Origin: Strongylocentrotus droebachiensis
Lineage: Eukaryota > Echinodermata > Echinoidea > Camarodonta > Strongylocentrotidae
Direction: 5' to 3'
NCBI GenBank assembly: GCA_035222895.1
Contig: JAVYIG010007917.1
Span: 31,451 to 95,450 of the forward strand
Length of the DNA stretch: 64,000 nt
Part shown: in pieces, positions 36,101-46,000 of the stretch
Numbering within the stretch: position 1 is the first letter of the stretch
Layout of the letters: each line of letters opens with the position of its first letter
Translations under genes and position numbers: made by a program
Notes under the pieces: generated by a model
The model's input: only the letters and a program-made list of their open reading frames with translations
What the model was told of the DNA's origin: nothing
The model's database searches: none

Positions 36101-39100
36101 CTAGATAATAGTATACATTCTCAGATTTTATTGAATAATAATTTGCCAGTGTTTGTTTGGCGTGACTGCTAAAGCCTGTGTATGCTAATATGCTTATCAA
36201 TTAGGGGACCTACACCCTTAAATCATAAATGACACTAATGAGGATTGATGCCCCACAAAGAGGCACTAATATAGCACGTCGACATGGTTTTGATCCTGGG
36301 GCCTCACAGTTACGAGGCCATTGATTTGTCACTGAACCATGACTGTACGCAGCGGGGGCTAGGGTAGGGGGCAGTTTCCATATATAAATAAAAAAAATAA
36401 AAAAATGCAATACATTTTCAATAATTTATTGCATTCTACCACGGTTCCCAACATAAACACATCCTTTGTGTGCCCATGGCTTGAGCCATAATGCATGGCC
36501 GTACAGAGGATTTTTTTTATGTTGGGGACCAGGGGGAAATTCAACGAATTATTGAATATTTATTGCATTTTTTTAAAAAAAATTATTTGTGGGAACTCCC
36601 CCCTACCCTAGCCCCCGCTGCGTACAGTCATGGTTCGGTGAAAAAGCAATGGCCTCGTAAATGTGAGGCCCCAGAATAAAAACTGTGTCGATGTGCTATA
36701 TTAGTGCCCTTTTGTGGGGCATTAATCCTCATTACTGTCATTTATTACTAGGGCGTAGGTCCCCTAGTTGATAAGCATAGTAGCACACACATGCTTTAGC
36801 ACTCACGCAAAACACACATTGGCAAATTATTATTCAATAAAATCTGAGAATGTATACTATTATCTAGATCTATTAGGAATAAATTATTTTTAAAATAATT
36901 CCATGAATTTGGGTAAAACCAAAATATTCCAAATATATGATCAACAGTTTATAAATATTACAATGGGGCTTTAAAAGGAAGCTATTTACCGGTTTCACAA
37001 TACCTCCGCTGAACAGGATGAGACTCCTTTCCAGGCTTCCCGAAGGAGCGATTTTTATCTACACGATATTTCGTCTTTTGTGGAACTTCTTTCCCATCCT
37101 GAACGACTGATCTACAACTATTCCCACCAAGTCCTGAAGCGTCTGGTGTATGACAGAATATGATTATATAATAATAATGATAATTTACATTATTACTTAT
37201 TCTTATCATTCATAATCATTATAATTATTATCATCATCATTATCATTAGTCCCATTAATGAAATGTTTTCAATTGATCATAATATTTTTTCACGAACGAA
37301 ATTGATTTACTAAGAAATTTTAGCAAAATGTATTTGAGATCAAAGTATGATGCTTTACCCGAGCCCGGGCGCGAATTTGTTATTCCCAAACAGGTTTGCA
37401 ATTTCTTTCCGTTCTTCTCAATGGCTGATAATATCTACGTCATTAGCAGCTTGGAGGGAGGTCACAAACAATTAGACTTTAATTTTGTATTGCTTTGCCT
37501 CACTATTTATAAAGGCAAAAAACGGAATAAACTGAGACTTGAACCCACATCTCTATGATTGTATTACGCTGTCCTTACCGATTGAGCCAACGATGGGTTA
37601 ATGAAAATTGATTCTGCATGATTTCTATAACCTGATCACTCACCCTTACGGTTACGTCATTGCTAATGACGTAACATATCAGCCAATCAGATGACCGGAA
37701 ATATTAGCATTGGCAAACCTGTTTGGGAAGAAAAAAAATAGCAGCCCGGGCACCGAGCGTACTTTGGGCAGCGAGTGATAGTGAGCAGGCGCCGCACAGT
37801 GGGCCAGGGACGAACCACAGTGCGCCAAAACTCATTTTTGTGATTTTTTTTTTCTTCCAACTTTTGTCTTGCCCAGTTGAAAGGTAACACATTGAGGAAT
37901 ACCTCAGTAAAATATTTAATTCTGGTATGCACAATAAGGGTATAAATTGACTCCTTCAAACAGCAAAATCCTACATATTCACAGTTTTAGTGCAAAAGTG
38001 ACTTATTTTATAAATCTTTCAATTTAACATGTAGTTTTTAAGTTATTGATATAAAATTGCTCTCACATATTTCTGATAGTTCATTTCGTTGCATGAATGG
38101 GTTAAAATTGAGAGAAACACAATCTTCATGATATACTATAGGGTAAATCACTGAAAAATGGACTAATTATCCATGTTTTTTATAAATGCAAAGAAAATGT
38201 TTAGATTTCCTCAGAACTCCGCTTCAATTTTAATACCACCATTTTCTCTGATGTCTAAGCTTTAAGTTGATACCAAATTTGGCTGCCCGATTTGCCCGTT
38301 GTTATGTTAGAGCCGATTTCCCTTGCCACATTGCCCCGAAAATGTTTTTTTTTTTTTAGGTCCGCGGCTGAATTATGAAAGATTCGCGGTCATAAATCAC
38401 GGCGCGTGGGGGCGCGTGACACACGTGGACCAAAATAAACACATTTTTCGGTGCAATTTTGCAAGGAAAACGGCTCTAACATAATAACGGGCAGAATCGG
38501 GCAGCCAAATCTGGTATCAACTTAAAGCTTAGACATCAGAGAAAATGTTGGTAATAACATTTAAGCGGAAACCCCTGGAAATCCAAACATTTCCTCTGGA
38601 TTTATAAAAGATATATCCCCCAAAAATTTATTTTGGCGCACTTTGGTTCCTCCCTGGCCCACTGTGCGCCGCCCGAATTTTAAGTCAGCGCTAAAACTTC
38701 AGCAGCGACCGAGCGATGCCCTAAAGACAAGCGGTGCCCGGGCGAAATTGGCTCAAAACTCGCCGACCTACCCCCGAGCAGGCTACTTTTAGGTGTTGTG
38801 ACCATAGCTTGAGGCGCGTTGCGTTCTACTTCGGTCTTACACGACGCGCTGGTCTCAGGATGCAATGATTGCTATTGCTTGGGAGGCCCTTTTTTATACG
38901 TGGGAACAAACGTGCTTCAAAGCTGCCCGGTGTCCACGTTTCATCCGTAGAAGCCGTGGCAGAACGTGAAATACGTGTCAGATTTTGATCAGAACGTGAG
39001 AAACGTGAGGGACCCCATCAGAACGTGACGCGCCGGCAGGGAACGTACTGGCATCCTTGGTAGAGCGCAGGCCGAACCGTAACCGTAGGGCACCGACCTA

Positions 39101-42100
39101 ATCGAGCGTTCACCGTCGAGCGATTTAGGTCATTGGGCGGCGAGTACAAAATCGGTCGGCAGACTTTGACCTTGCGGCTTCGATTTTTGACCTAAATCGC
39201 TCGACGGCGAACGCTCGATTAGGTCAGTGCCCGGGCGGGGAACGCCTGCGCAAGTTTGGAGCCCTTCTGGGCAATTTCTTTCAAATCAGCCGGTGGCCGG
39301 TGGGAGACCGCTCGGGATCGGTGGGGCTCTACAGCCTACTCGACTTCTCCAAAAAATCGTTGGGCGATGCCTAAATTCCAGCGGAGACCGCGCAGGCTAC
39401 TAATCGGTCGGTCGCCGCTCTGAGTTGTGACCATAGTTTTAGCGAGCCGGGCCCGTAGACCGTCCCACTACGGACCGCCTCCGAGTTTTTTTACGGCATA
39501 TTGCGCACTGTCAAGCTTTGTTGCGTTCACCCCATTTTACTACGACCTACTAGGTTTCTCATCCGCATCGTGACTGCCGTGGCAAATTTGTTGACAGTTT
39601 AAAAATCTGGCCCGGCATCCACGGCCTGTCACGTTGCCCATTCCGTCTCCCTGCGTTGTCTCGCGTCCATCCCGTTTTGTCTACGGTGACCTGAAACGTG
39701 ACTGTCGTGGCCACCGGGAACATAGTGTAAACATAGCATGAATGCATGAATCCACTAACTTTAAAACGGTGAATCTGCTGCATTTAGGAATGATCGTCAT
39801 AGCAATGGAACCATTCACATTTGTGCAAGCAACATAAGAAGCCTATTTTATATGTCGGAAACTTCACTTGTCTATGAACTTTAATCGAACATCGAGATGA
39901 AGGTTTATCACATTTTATGTTGTTTGTGGTTTCAAATGATAGACAAGATTATAATTAGATGAACTTTTCTAATGACAAATGTCTTAAAAGGCCGGGATGT
40001 GCGCCCTTTGGACTCAATTTCGAACATCTTCCGGGACCTACATACTTCCGATGCTCGCAAAAAGCTTGCGCTTTTCACGTATTAAGCATGCGTAGTATAT
40101 GTATCCGAAAGTTATTTCAAGATTCCATGATTGTTCGAGAAGAAATATTTAGGGAATCCCACTGCATGTCCATTTTGTAATTGAAGCAACCTTTTGCAGG
40201 TCGCGCGCTGTGTAGGATTTGTTATAATTTTTACCCAAGTCATATCTCATTCAGGGATATCTCTGAATGGTGTTTCGGTTATTTTCATACGACCATCACA
40301 AAGCAGATTCACAATTGACAATTGAATTTGTACAAACATTGCTTACTACATAATATCCCAAAAAAAAGTCGAAGACACAGTAAATGGTGCCACCACCATG
40401 CATCGAACTATTGCAATGCGTATAATTATAGACAGCTAGGTCGGTGACTTCTGACTACCGCAACTCTCCGCAACGGCCGAGATCGGACGGCAGAGTACAG
40501 CCGCCAAGCTATCCCAGAGTACATTCGAAATATAATGGAGACATGAAACTAGCATCCGGTAATTTGGGGGTATAAGGGAGTTAACAGATAGCACATGGTA
40601 CAAATGACCCCAAATATCCACAGATCTTTTACACAAGTTCCACTTTGATCATCTTAGAATAATAACTGCCAAAGTCCTAGATGTACCTCATGAATACCTT
40701 TTGTTTGACCTCTTGAAAAGTATACTTCCACCTGCGTAGCATAGAATGTACCGTTGGTGTATAATAATGTTACATAACTTTCATGAGCGCATATCCAGTA
40801 TTCATCTCTGTGGATTTTACCATTTTGGTACAAATGACCTTTATCTGCCCATGCGCAGATTGTATCTGTAAACTACCTTATTGGCGATAGCGAAAATTGC
40901 AATGCGTTGTGAGCGCATTAATGTGCCTGTGAAGCAATGCTCGCTACTGTATGCTTATTGCGCTAGGCCATAAGCGCATTATAGGCCAACGCGCTCAATT
41001 TAATGTGTTGCAATTCCTTACAATTTTTGTTCGGTAATAAAAGGCGTCAGGTAATAATGCGTTAGATGACAATTATTCTCTCCAATCGTAATACTTACAC
41101 AGGCTAGGGAGGAGAAAAGTGCCAAAGAAAATTACAATGTAAGCTCTGCATCTATACCAAGTTTCCATCACGAATATCTCTGTTATAATGATGGTGAAAA
41201 ACTATATAACGCACGATCTTGCCTCAAGCTATAAAAAGTATAGACACAAAACATAAACGGAAAGATCTTACGGATACAAAAGTGTGATTGGTCCACAGCT
41301 CGTCACGTGATAGTGATTGAGATCAGATAGCATGTTTCACTCCCGCTATTGTATTTTTGCTTCATACCGTATCCAAGTGATTACCCATGTTTTGCATTGT
41401 CTGAGCCGCTCGGATTTGTTGACGAGGAAGGCTAAGGAAAAAAGAAAATAAATATTCTTCAAAGGCGACGGGAAAAGGAGAAGGCATGAGATCGCAATTA
41501 ACCTCAATGTTATACAACAAAGTGTAAACAAGGCTATTAAACTGGGAGGAGTGTACTATACCTTTTTGGACCGCAAGGGAGTTAAATTTTCCGTAGTGAT
41601 CATATTTTCTTTGAAAAATATAACTCCCTTAGGCAGAAGGGGGCAGCCAGTCTTTATTCAACTAGATGTTCTATATTTGAGGAGACATATTGACCATAAC
41701 CGGGTAGGATATACCTCCTTGCTTCTTTGTAGTGGAAAAGTGTTGCATAGGGTTGTGTTGTGGGCGCATTAATGTGCCTGAGAAGCAATGCTCGCTACGG
41801 TATGCTTATTGCGCTAGGCCATAAGCGCTCAAATGAGTTGACCTTACTACACGTTCCATGCAATTCCCAGTGGCGGATCCAGGGGAGGGGGGGGGGGGGG
41901 CACAGGGGGCACAGGTGGCACGTGCCCCCCCCCCCCGGCCCAAAAAAATATGTTAAAAACAATCCTAAATTCGCCCAAAATATACTCAAAAACAGGGGCG
42001 TGCCCCCCCCCCCCTGCAAAAAAAAAAAAAAAAAAAAAAAAATTGCCAATGGCTGACCTAAAAAGGTGTCCTTACCCCCCCCCCCCCCCCAACGGAGCAA

Positions 42101-42466
42101 AATGTCAAATTAAAAAAATTGGTGACCAAAAAAAAAAAAAAGTGTCGTCTTACCACCCCCCCCCCCCCCCCCGCTTATTCAGCGGTTGCCTGAGTCGTTG
42201 CGATTTTTTTTTTTTTTGACTAACAAATATATATGTTTTTTCCCACACGGTCCCCCCTCGTGTGCCCCCCCCCCCCCCCCCCGGCCAAGAAATTCCTGGA
42301 TCCGCGCCTGATTCCTTACAATTTTTGTTCGGTAATAAAAGGCGTCAGGTAATCATGCGTTAGATGACAATTATTCTCTCCAATCGTAATACTTACACAG
42401 GCTAGGGAGGAGAAAAGTGCCAAAGAAAATTACAATGTAAGCTCTGCATCTATACCAAGTTTCCAT
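31255..42466 (-). CDS. Gene B: secreted FReD lectin-like protein, 5 exons, 303 aa
   Basis: Minus-strand exons in transcript order: 41168-41099 (or the duplicate 42466-42397), 37142-36990, 35254-35088, 33829-33565 and 31511-31255. Lengths sum to 912 nt with phases 1,1,0,1. The first exon encodes METWYRCRAYIVIFFGTFLL plus three residues, a signal peptide. The exon 2 module has Cys33 and Cys72 around VVQDGKEVPQ and GKPGKES. The FReD (about 90-301) has DCADIKASGVNTSG, FCDMDTDGGGWT, VFQRRMDGSV, HWLGNDKIHRLTNQ, STVDRDHDGSS (an intact-looking calcium loop), DLNGYY and GTEMKIRPV. The fold and motifs are complete, so I expect a working secreted lectin; ligand unknown. The largest intron (37143-41098) is filled with palindromic repeats. 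It sits head to head with gene C. Confidence 0.88.
31673..32692. repeat. 66/72-bp tandem array, about 15 copies, in gene B intron 4
   Basis: Units of 66 bp (nine in a row), 72 bp (three) and about 70 bp contain CACCGAGCAAGGATCGAACC, GGGGCCCCTCGTATGACGG and TCAAGATTGTATATA. Copies are almost identical, so expansion is recent. The 384-, 326- and 322-aa open frames over it exist only because unit lengths are multiples of three. On the minus strand each unit carries GGTTCGATCC, a tRNA B-box. Confidence 0.95.
32728..33173. repeat. CT-rich and CTAT-rich microsatellites
   Basis: Long (CT)n, (CTAT)n and finally (TA)n runs; Ser/Leu frames are artefacts. Confidence 0.95.
33174..33495. mobile_element. 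Long hairpin MITE in gene B intron 4
   Basis: Arms of about 150 bp meet near 33325-33347. The termini are CACTGTCGCTCATATAGTTG and its inverse (ATATGAGCGACAGT), with TA next to both ends, as in TA-targeting elements. A second copy lies at 36018-36948. Confidence 0.9.
34096..34432. mobile_element. GC-rich inverted-repeat element in gene B intron 3
   Basis: The ends TTATGCTATGATCACA and TGTGACCATAGCATAA are inverse complements. The interior is a mosaic of GCGGCGACCGAGC-like words. Parts recur at 37741-37790 and 38680-39440. Confidence 0.75.
34440..34690. mobile_element. Inverted copy of the 'GGGTACTC' G-run repeat
   Basis: Matches 18785-18960 on the other strand (GACATACGGGGGTGTGCC, GGGTCCCATTTTTAAC-like blocks) and ends in a C run. 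Confidence 0.55.
36018..36948. mobile_element. Second copy of the 33174 hairpin MITE, split by a nested element
   Basis: The left arm 36018-36194 and right arm 36773-36948 match 33174-33495 arm by arm. The loop region is replaced by the element 36195-36772. Lies in gene B intron 2. Confidence 0.9.
36195..36772. mobile_element. Nested foldback element (about 578 bp)
   Basis: The termini ATCAATTAGGGGACCTAC and GTAGGTCCCCTAGTTGAT are inverted. The arms pair over most of the length (CAGCGGGGGCTAGGGTAGGG with its inverse), with the centre near 36485. A fragment of its centre lies at 8873-8960. Confidence 0.9.
37359..37755. mobile_element. Inverted-repeat element enclosing a tRNA-like SINE head
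   Basis: CCCGGGCGCGAATTTG and TTCCCAAACAGGTTTGC on the left pair with GGCAAACCTGTTTGGGAA and CAGCCCGGGCACC on the right. Between them, at 37535-37600 on the minus strand, is a tRNA-like head: TTGGCTCAATCGGTAAGG (A-box) and GGGTTCAAGTC (B-box). Confidence 0.6.
37789..38673. mobile_element. 885-bp palindromic element in gene B intron 1
   Basis: The left end GGCGCCGCACAGTGGGCCAG and the right end CTGGCCCACTGTGCGCCGCC are inverted. Inner pairing includes AAGCTTTAAGTTGATACCAA with TTGGTATCAACTTAAAGCTT-like sequence, and CGGCTCTAACATAATAACGG with its inverse. Confidence 0.85.
38674..39440. repeat. GC-rich mosaic of the 34096 element family
   Basis: Contains ends GTTGTGACCATAGCTT (38799) and GAGTTGTGACCATAGTTTTA (39421), blocks such as CAGCGACCGAGCGATGCC, and a near-perfect hairpin with arms at 39090-39133 and 39188-39230 (CACCGACCTAATCGAGCGTT and its inverse). 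Confidence 0.6.
39441..40910. other. Gene B intron 1 remainder, nothing recognised
   Basis: AT-rich, no exon-like ORF with matching phase, no clear repeats. Confidence 0.4.
41099..41168 (-). CDS. Gene B first coding exon, proximal copy (signal peptide)
   Basis: Minus-strand ATG at 41168, 70 nt, ending in phase 1 before GTAAGT. It joins in frame to the acceptor at 37142. Encodes a 23-residue hydrophobic leader. A TATATAG motif lies about 45 bp upstream. Confidence 0.75.
41868..42310. mobile_element. hAT-like element with poly-C/G tracts inside the duplicated gene B first-exon unit
   Basis: Termini are CAGTGGCGGATCCAGG and CCTGGATCCGCGCCTG. ATTCC flanks both sides, and the other duplication copy (about 41009) keeps the uninterrupted GCAATTCCTTAC, so the empty site is present. 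Interior is A, C and G runs, with no transposase. Confidence 0.85.
42397..42466 (-). CDS. Gene B first coding exon, distal copy (alternative signal peptide)
   Basis: Appears identical in coding sequence to 41099-41168, with intact ATG (42466) and GTAAGT donor. The 5' flank differs beyond 42476, so it would use a different promoter. It starts 598 bp from gene C's start, head to head. Confidence 0.7.
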
Positions 42467-42479
42467 CACGAATATCTGT

Positions 42480-42690
42480 ATGAAAGCTTTTGAAGCTTTA
42501 GCACAGAAACCCAACTATTTTCTACCTATAAAATCACGCTAATTGAATAGGCAAACCAATAATGCAATATCAGAACCGTTTGCTTAATATTACCCGCATA
42601 GTCATATAGCATTTGCAAGCACAAATCTTGGCGATCAAACTCATTTGATGATAGCAAGAACACTGTGTTATGGCTGTTCCTTCATAAACC
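42480..42690. repeat. Repeat present inverted upstream of gene D
   Basis: Contains AGCTTTTGAAGCTTTA, CTATAAAATCACGCTAATTG and GGCAAACCAATAATGCAATA. The inverse complement occurs at 52010-52200. Confidence 0.75.
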
Positions 42691-42894
42691 CAGAGGTCAG
42701 TATTACTATCACTTTCATTTTCACCATCATCGTCATCATCCCTGCCATTATTGCTTTTACCATTATTAATTTTAGAGCATAATAAGCAAAGAGCGTGCAG
42801 CTACCCTCATTTCTGAAATTAAAAAGAAAATTGAACTCACGCAACCGATCACGAAGTGGTAGTTTTATGACTTACGTGATTACGAGGAGTGTAC

Positions 42895-43064
42895 GGGTCA
42901 AAAGAGTCCAGACGGCACTCACGCTTCAGCTCCACGTACTGTCAAAGGGTCACTGGTTATAAACATAATCTTTAACGTCACGGTGGTCTTGATGCTGCAT
43001 ATTTAATCCCATCACCTGAGAGCTAGCAATAGTGATACCTGTCACTTCATCTGACCCTCTCGCT
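42895..43064 (+). promoter_or_regulatory. Gene C promoter region
   Basis: Strongly conserved with 58400-58579 (gene D) and in part with 309-412 (gene E). Features are CTTCAGCTCCACGTACTGTC, a TATA-like GGTTATAAACA at about 42955 (ATATAAAAATA in D), an ACGTCACGGTGGTC block (CRE-like) and CATATTTAATCCCATCACCT before the start codon. The transcription start is not determined. Confidence 0.55.
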
Positions 43065-46000
43065 ATGGCAAGGTTTAGCTGCAGCGCTGTTTTTCTCACG
43101 GCACTAGTAATTGCGCAGTTCAATCAGGGTAAGTATTGAGTTTGAATACTACATAATTATGTGTCTTCCCGACATCCCACTGTAACACTCGTGCACTATC
43201 AATTTGTTCATCAATTTATTTAGTGGTGTGCCAGTTTATAGGAAGTATTTTCTAAAAACAAAACGTCAATAAAAGCCCGCATTGGTGAATTCAAATAAAA
43301 CAAGGCCCCCCTGTTTGAAGAAACAATAACAAATCTACTTGACGTAAGCATTGTTGCACCAAAACTTAATAACGACACCTTGTTCAATTCAGATCAAAGT
43401 ATATTCTATTCAATCAAGTTCAAATCAAGGTTTATATCATGAATAGTATCATTTCCTTGAGGACCTGGTGCAAGCTAGTCGCCAGTGATCACAATACGGT
43501 TAATAAGATATCAAAACGGTAAAATTGTATTACTAAAAGAAATACGAATACAAATAATCATAGTGGGTTTTTGTATAGCGCTCATGTCTGCAAGACTTGA
43601 CACTCCTGGCGCTCCCGATTATTACCATGGCTTTAGCACGGCTGCCGTTACGGCGCTCTAGCATGTCAAGGAAATAATTCCTGCCAGGTACCAATTTACA
43701 TCACCTGGGTTGAGTGTGGCGAATGTAGATCAATGTCTTGCTAAATGACATAAGTGCCGCGGCGGGACTCGAACCGCGGACCTTGTGATCGACAGTATGT
43801 ATGTATAATGTTCGCAGTTATGTTACTAATTTTATTGACCATCTGCACCTGTTTGACAAGGAATAACATATGAGCTTGCAATGCATGGTATCTAGGTATT
43901 AACTAATGGGTGGTAAATCTCATGAGTCACATGGCTGAGATACCTGTCAAGCTCCTATACAGTGGGCTGTATTTAAAGAAAGTAGCAACTGCTTGTGCTA
44001 GCTTTTGCTTAAAGATAAAGTTGAGTTCTGGTCACGAGATTGTCTTGTAAAAGAACGTTGTGGAATCGATCAGAAAAGGGTGATCGTCTAGCATATATAT
44101 TGGTGTGTACTGTAAAGTTCTGTAATCATCAAAATGACAAAAAATTGGCCACTGTCTGTATACAGATTTGTGTAGACCCATACATCTGTCAGATGTATGG
44201 GTCTACACAAGCATGTGGTATTAAAATCGGGCCTCATTTTAAGCTGTTACTTGTCATATGAAGAATATAAAGGCATTTAAATAGCCATGCTTTTAACGGG
44301 AATTTTTTCCTCTGATATTCTTCCACACTTGCATATTAACAATGATAACGCTCACATATAATTATTCAGCTCTCCCCAGAACTCAACCTTCTCTGTATGC
44401 ATAAAAATGAGCAATCGCAATCAAAAGCTTTTGCTCTGTACTACAAATTCAGAAATTTCTATTTTAGACTTAAAGAAAATTTTCAATCATAAATGCTTCC
44501 TAAATATAATTGTTGCAAACATTTTTTTTATCCAAGCCCAGTATGAAACAAATCTATTTTGACATCAATAACTAAGAACATGAGGGTTTGGAAATTTTCT
44601 GATCAGAGCTAGAGGAGCTCAACGAGTTGCCAATTTATGTTTGGTGACTGCAACTTCGGAAATTCATAACTTTTTTTAATCGGATTGTGCTCTAACTTTC
44701 ACTGACCTGTTCGTCTCATTTTTCTGCTTCTATCAAAACCAACTTAATATCAGAGATGACTTCCCCTTTGATCTTCAAACACGTAAAAATCGTTAATTGT
44801 TACTTTTTTATTGTTAAGTGTTTTTTCTCAAGAATTCCCTTAAAACGTACTTTGTTTCACGCATAAGCTCTAAAAAGTGGTAATATATATATTTAACGTT
44901 GATTCGTTTTTGTATTCCATTTAGGTTGGATATCGGCTATGAAATCGTTTGGCCAGAGAGTGGATGACGATGATAGTTGTGAACCAGTCGTTCAGGATGG
45001 GAAAGAAATTCCACAAAAGACGACATACCCTGTAGATGACAAACGATCTTACGGAAAACCTGGAAAAGAGTCTATCCCTGTTCAGCGGAAGAATTGTGAA
45101 ATCGGTAGAGTTTTCATTTCAATTGTGTAGATCGTATAATACAATTTGATATGGAGAGGAGAAATCGATCTACATTTTCAACTATCCGCCTAGGCGTTAA
45201 ATTGGTAATCTTAGGAAGGAATTCCTTGAAAACTGTGAGCACCAAAATCGGGAGCCTAGCTATACAGGGCCATGTTTATACTAGAAAGGCTTGTGTGGTC
45301 AATATGTGAGCCATAAAATATTCAATATTATTATTATTGGTTTTGTTATCATCATGATACAGGAACTTTTATCGTGGCGATTACATAATCTGACATTGTT
45401 TAATATGGGAAAAAAATCAAATTCAATTCAAATTTATTTCTACCCATAAAACATAAAATATAACAATTGTACAAATATTGGTCATATTTTCAGGAATAAT
45501 AATTAATAAAAAAAAGTGTTCATTTATGTTAAATTATTTATTTAAACAAAAAAAATATCAGCGCATATGATGTGGACGAGAATGGGGGTTAAATCAAAGA
45601 TTGTTGGAATCTCAGTATTTTCAATCCTTGCCTCGAAATACTTTTTCTCAGACTGCTACCCCATTCACAGTGACCTCAAACACCGCGACAGCAGCGGGAC
45701 TGTCCCGCTGCTGTCGCGGTGTTGTCTTCAGTGTGAAGGCTCGGACCCGTTATAAACTATCGCGGGATAACACCGCCTCGCGATAACGCCGCGACAAACT
45801 ATCGCTAGGTTCGCCTAGCTACAGCAGCGGGACAGTCCCGCTGCTGGCGCGGTGTTTACTCAGTGTGAAGGCTCTCCGCTATAACCAGGGGGGGGGGGGG
45901 CCCCCCCCCCTTGAGAAAAAAATCATGTAAAATCACGTGATTTTTACCTTTTTGGGGGGTTGGGCCCCCCCCCCCCTGGCGCTCAAGGGGGGGGGGGGGG

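Larger units (their letters stand above)
40911..42476 (-). repeat. Tandem duplication carrying the gene B first exon
   Basis: Copy 1 is 40911-41178. Copy 2 is 41761-41867 plus 42311-42476, interrupted by the element 41868-42310. Shared blocks include GCGCATTAATGTGCCTG, GCTTATTGCGCTAGGCCATA, GGCGTCAGGTAAT and the entire exon with donor. Confidence 0.9.

Noticed and set aside
37535-37600. tRNA gene
   Set aside because: Internal promoter boxes only; no cloverleaf acceptor stem, and it lies inside a repeat.
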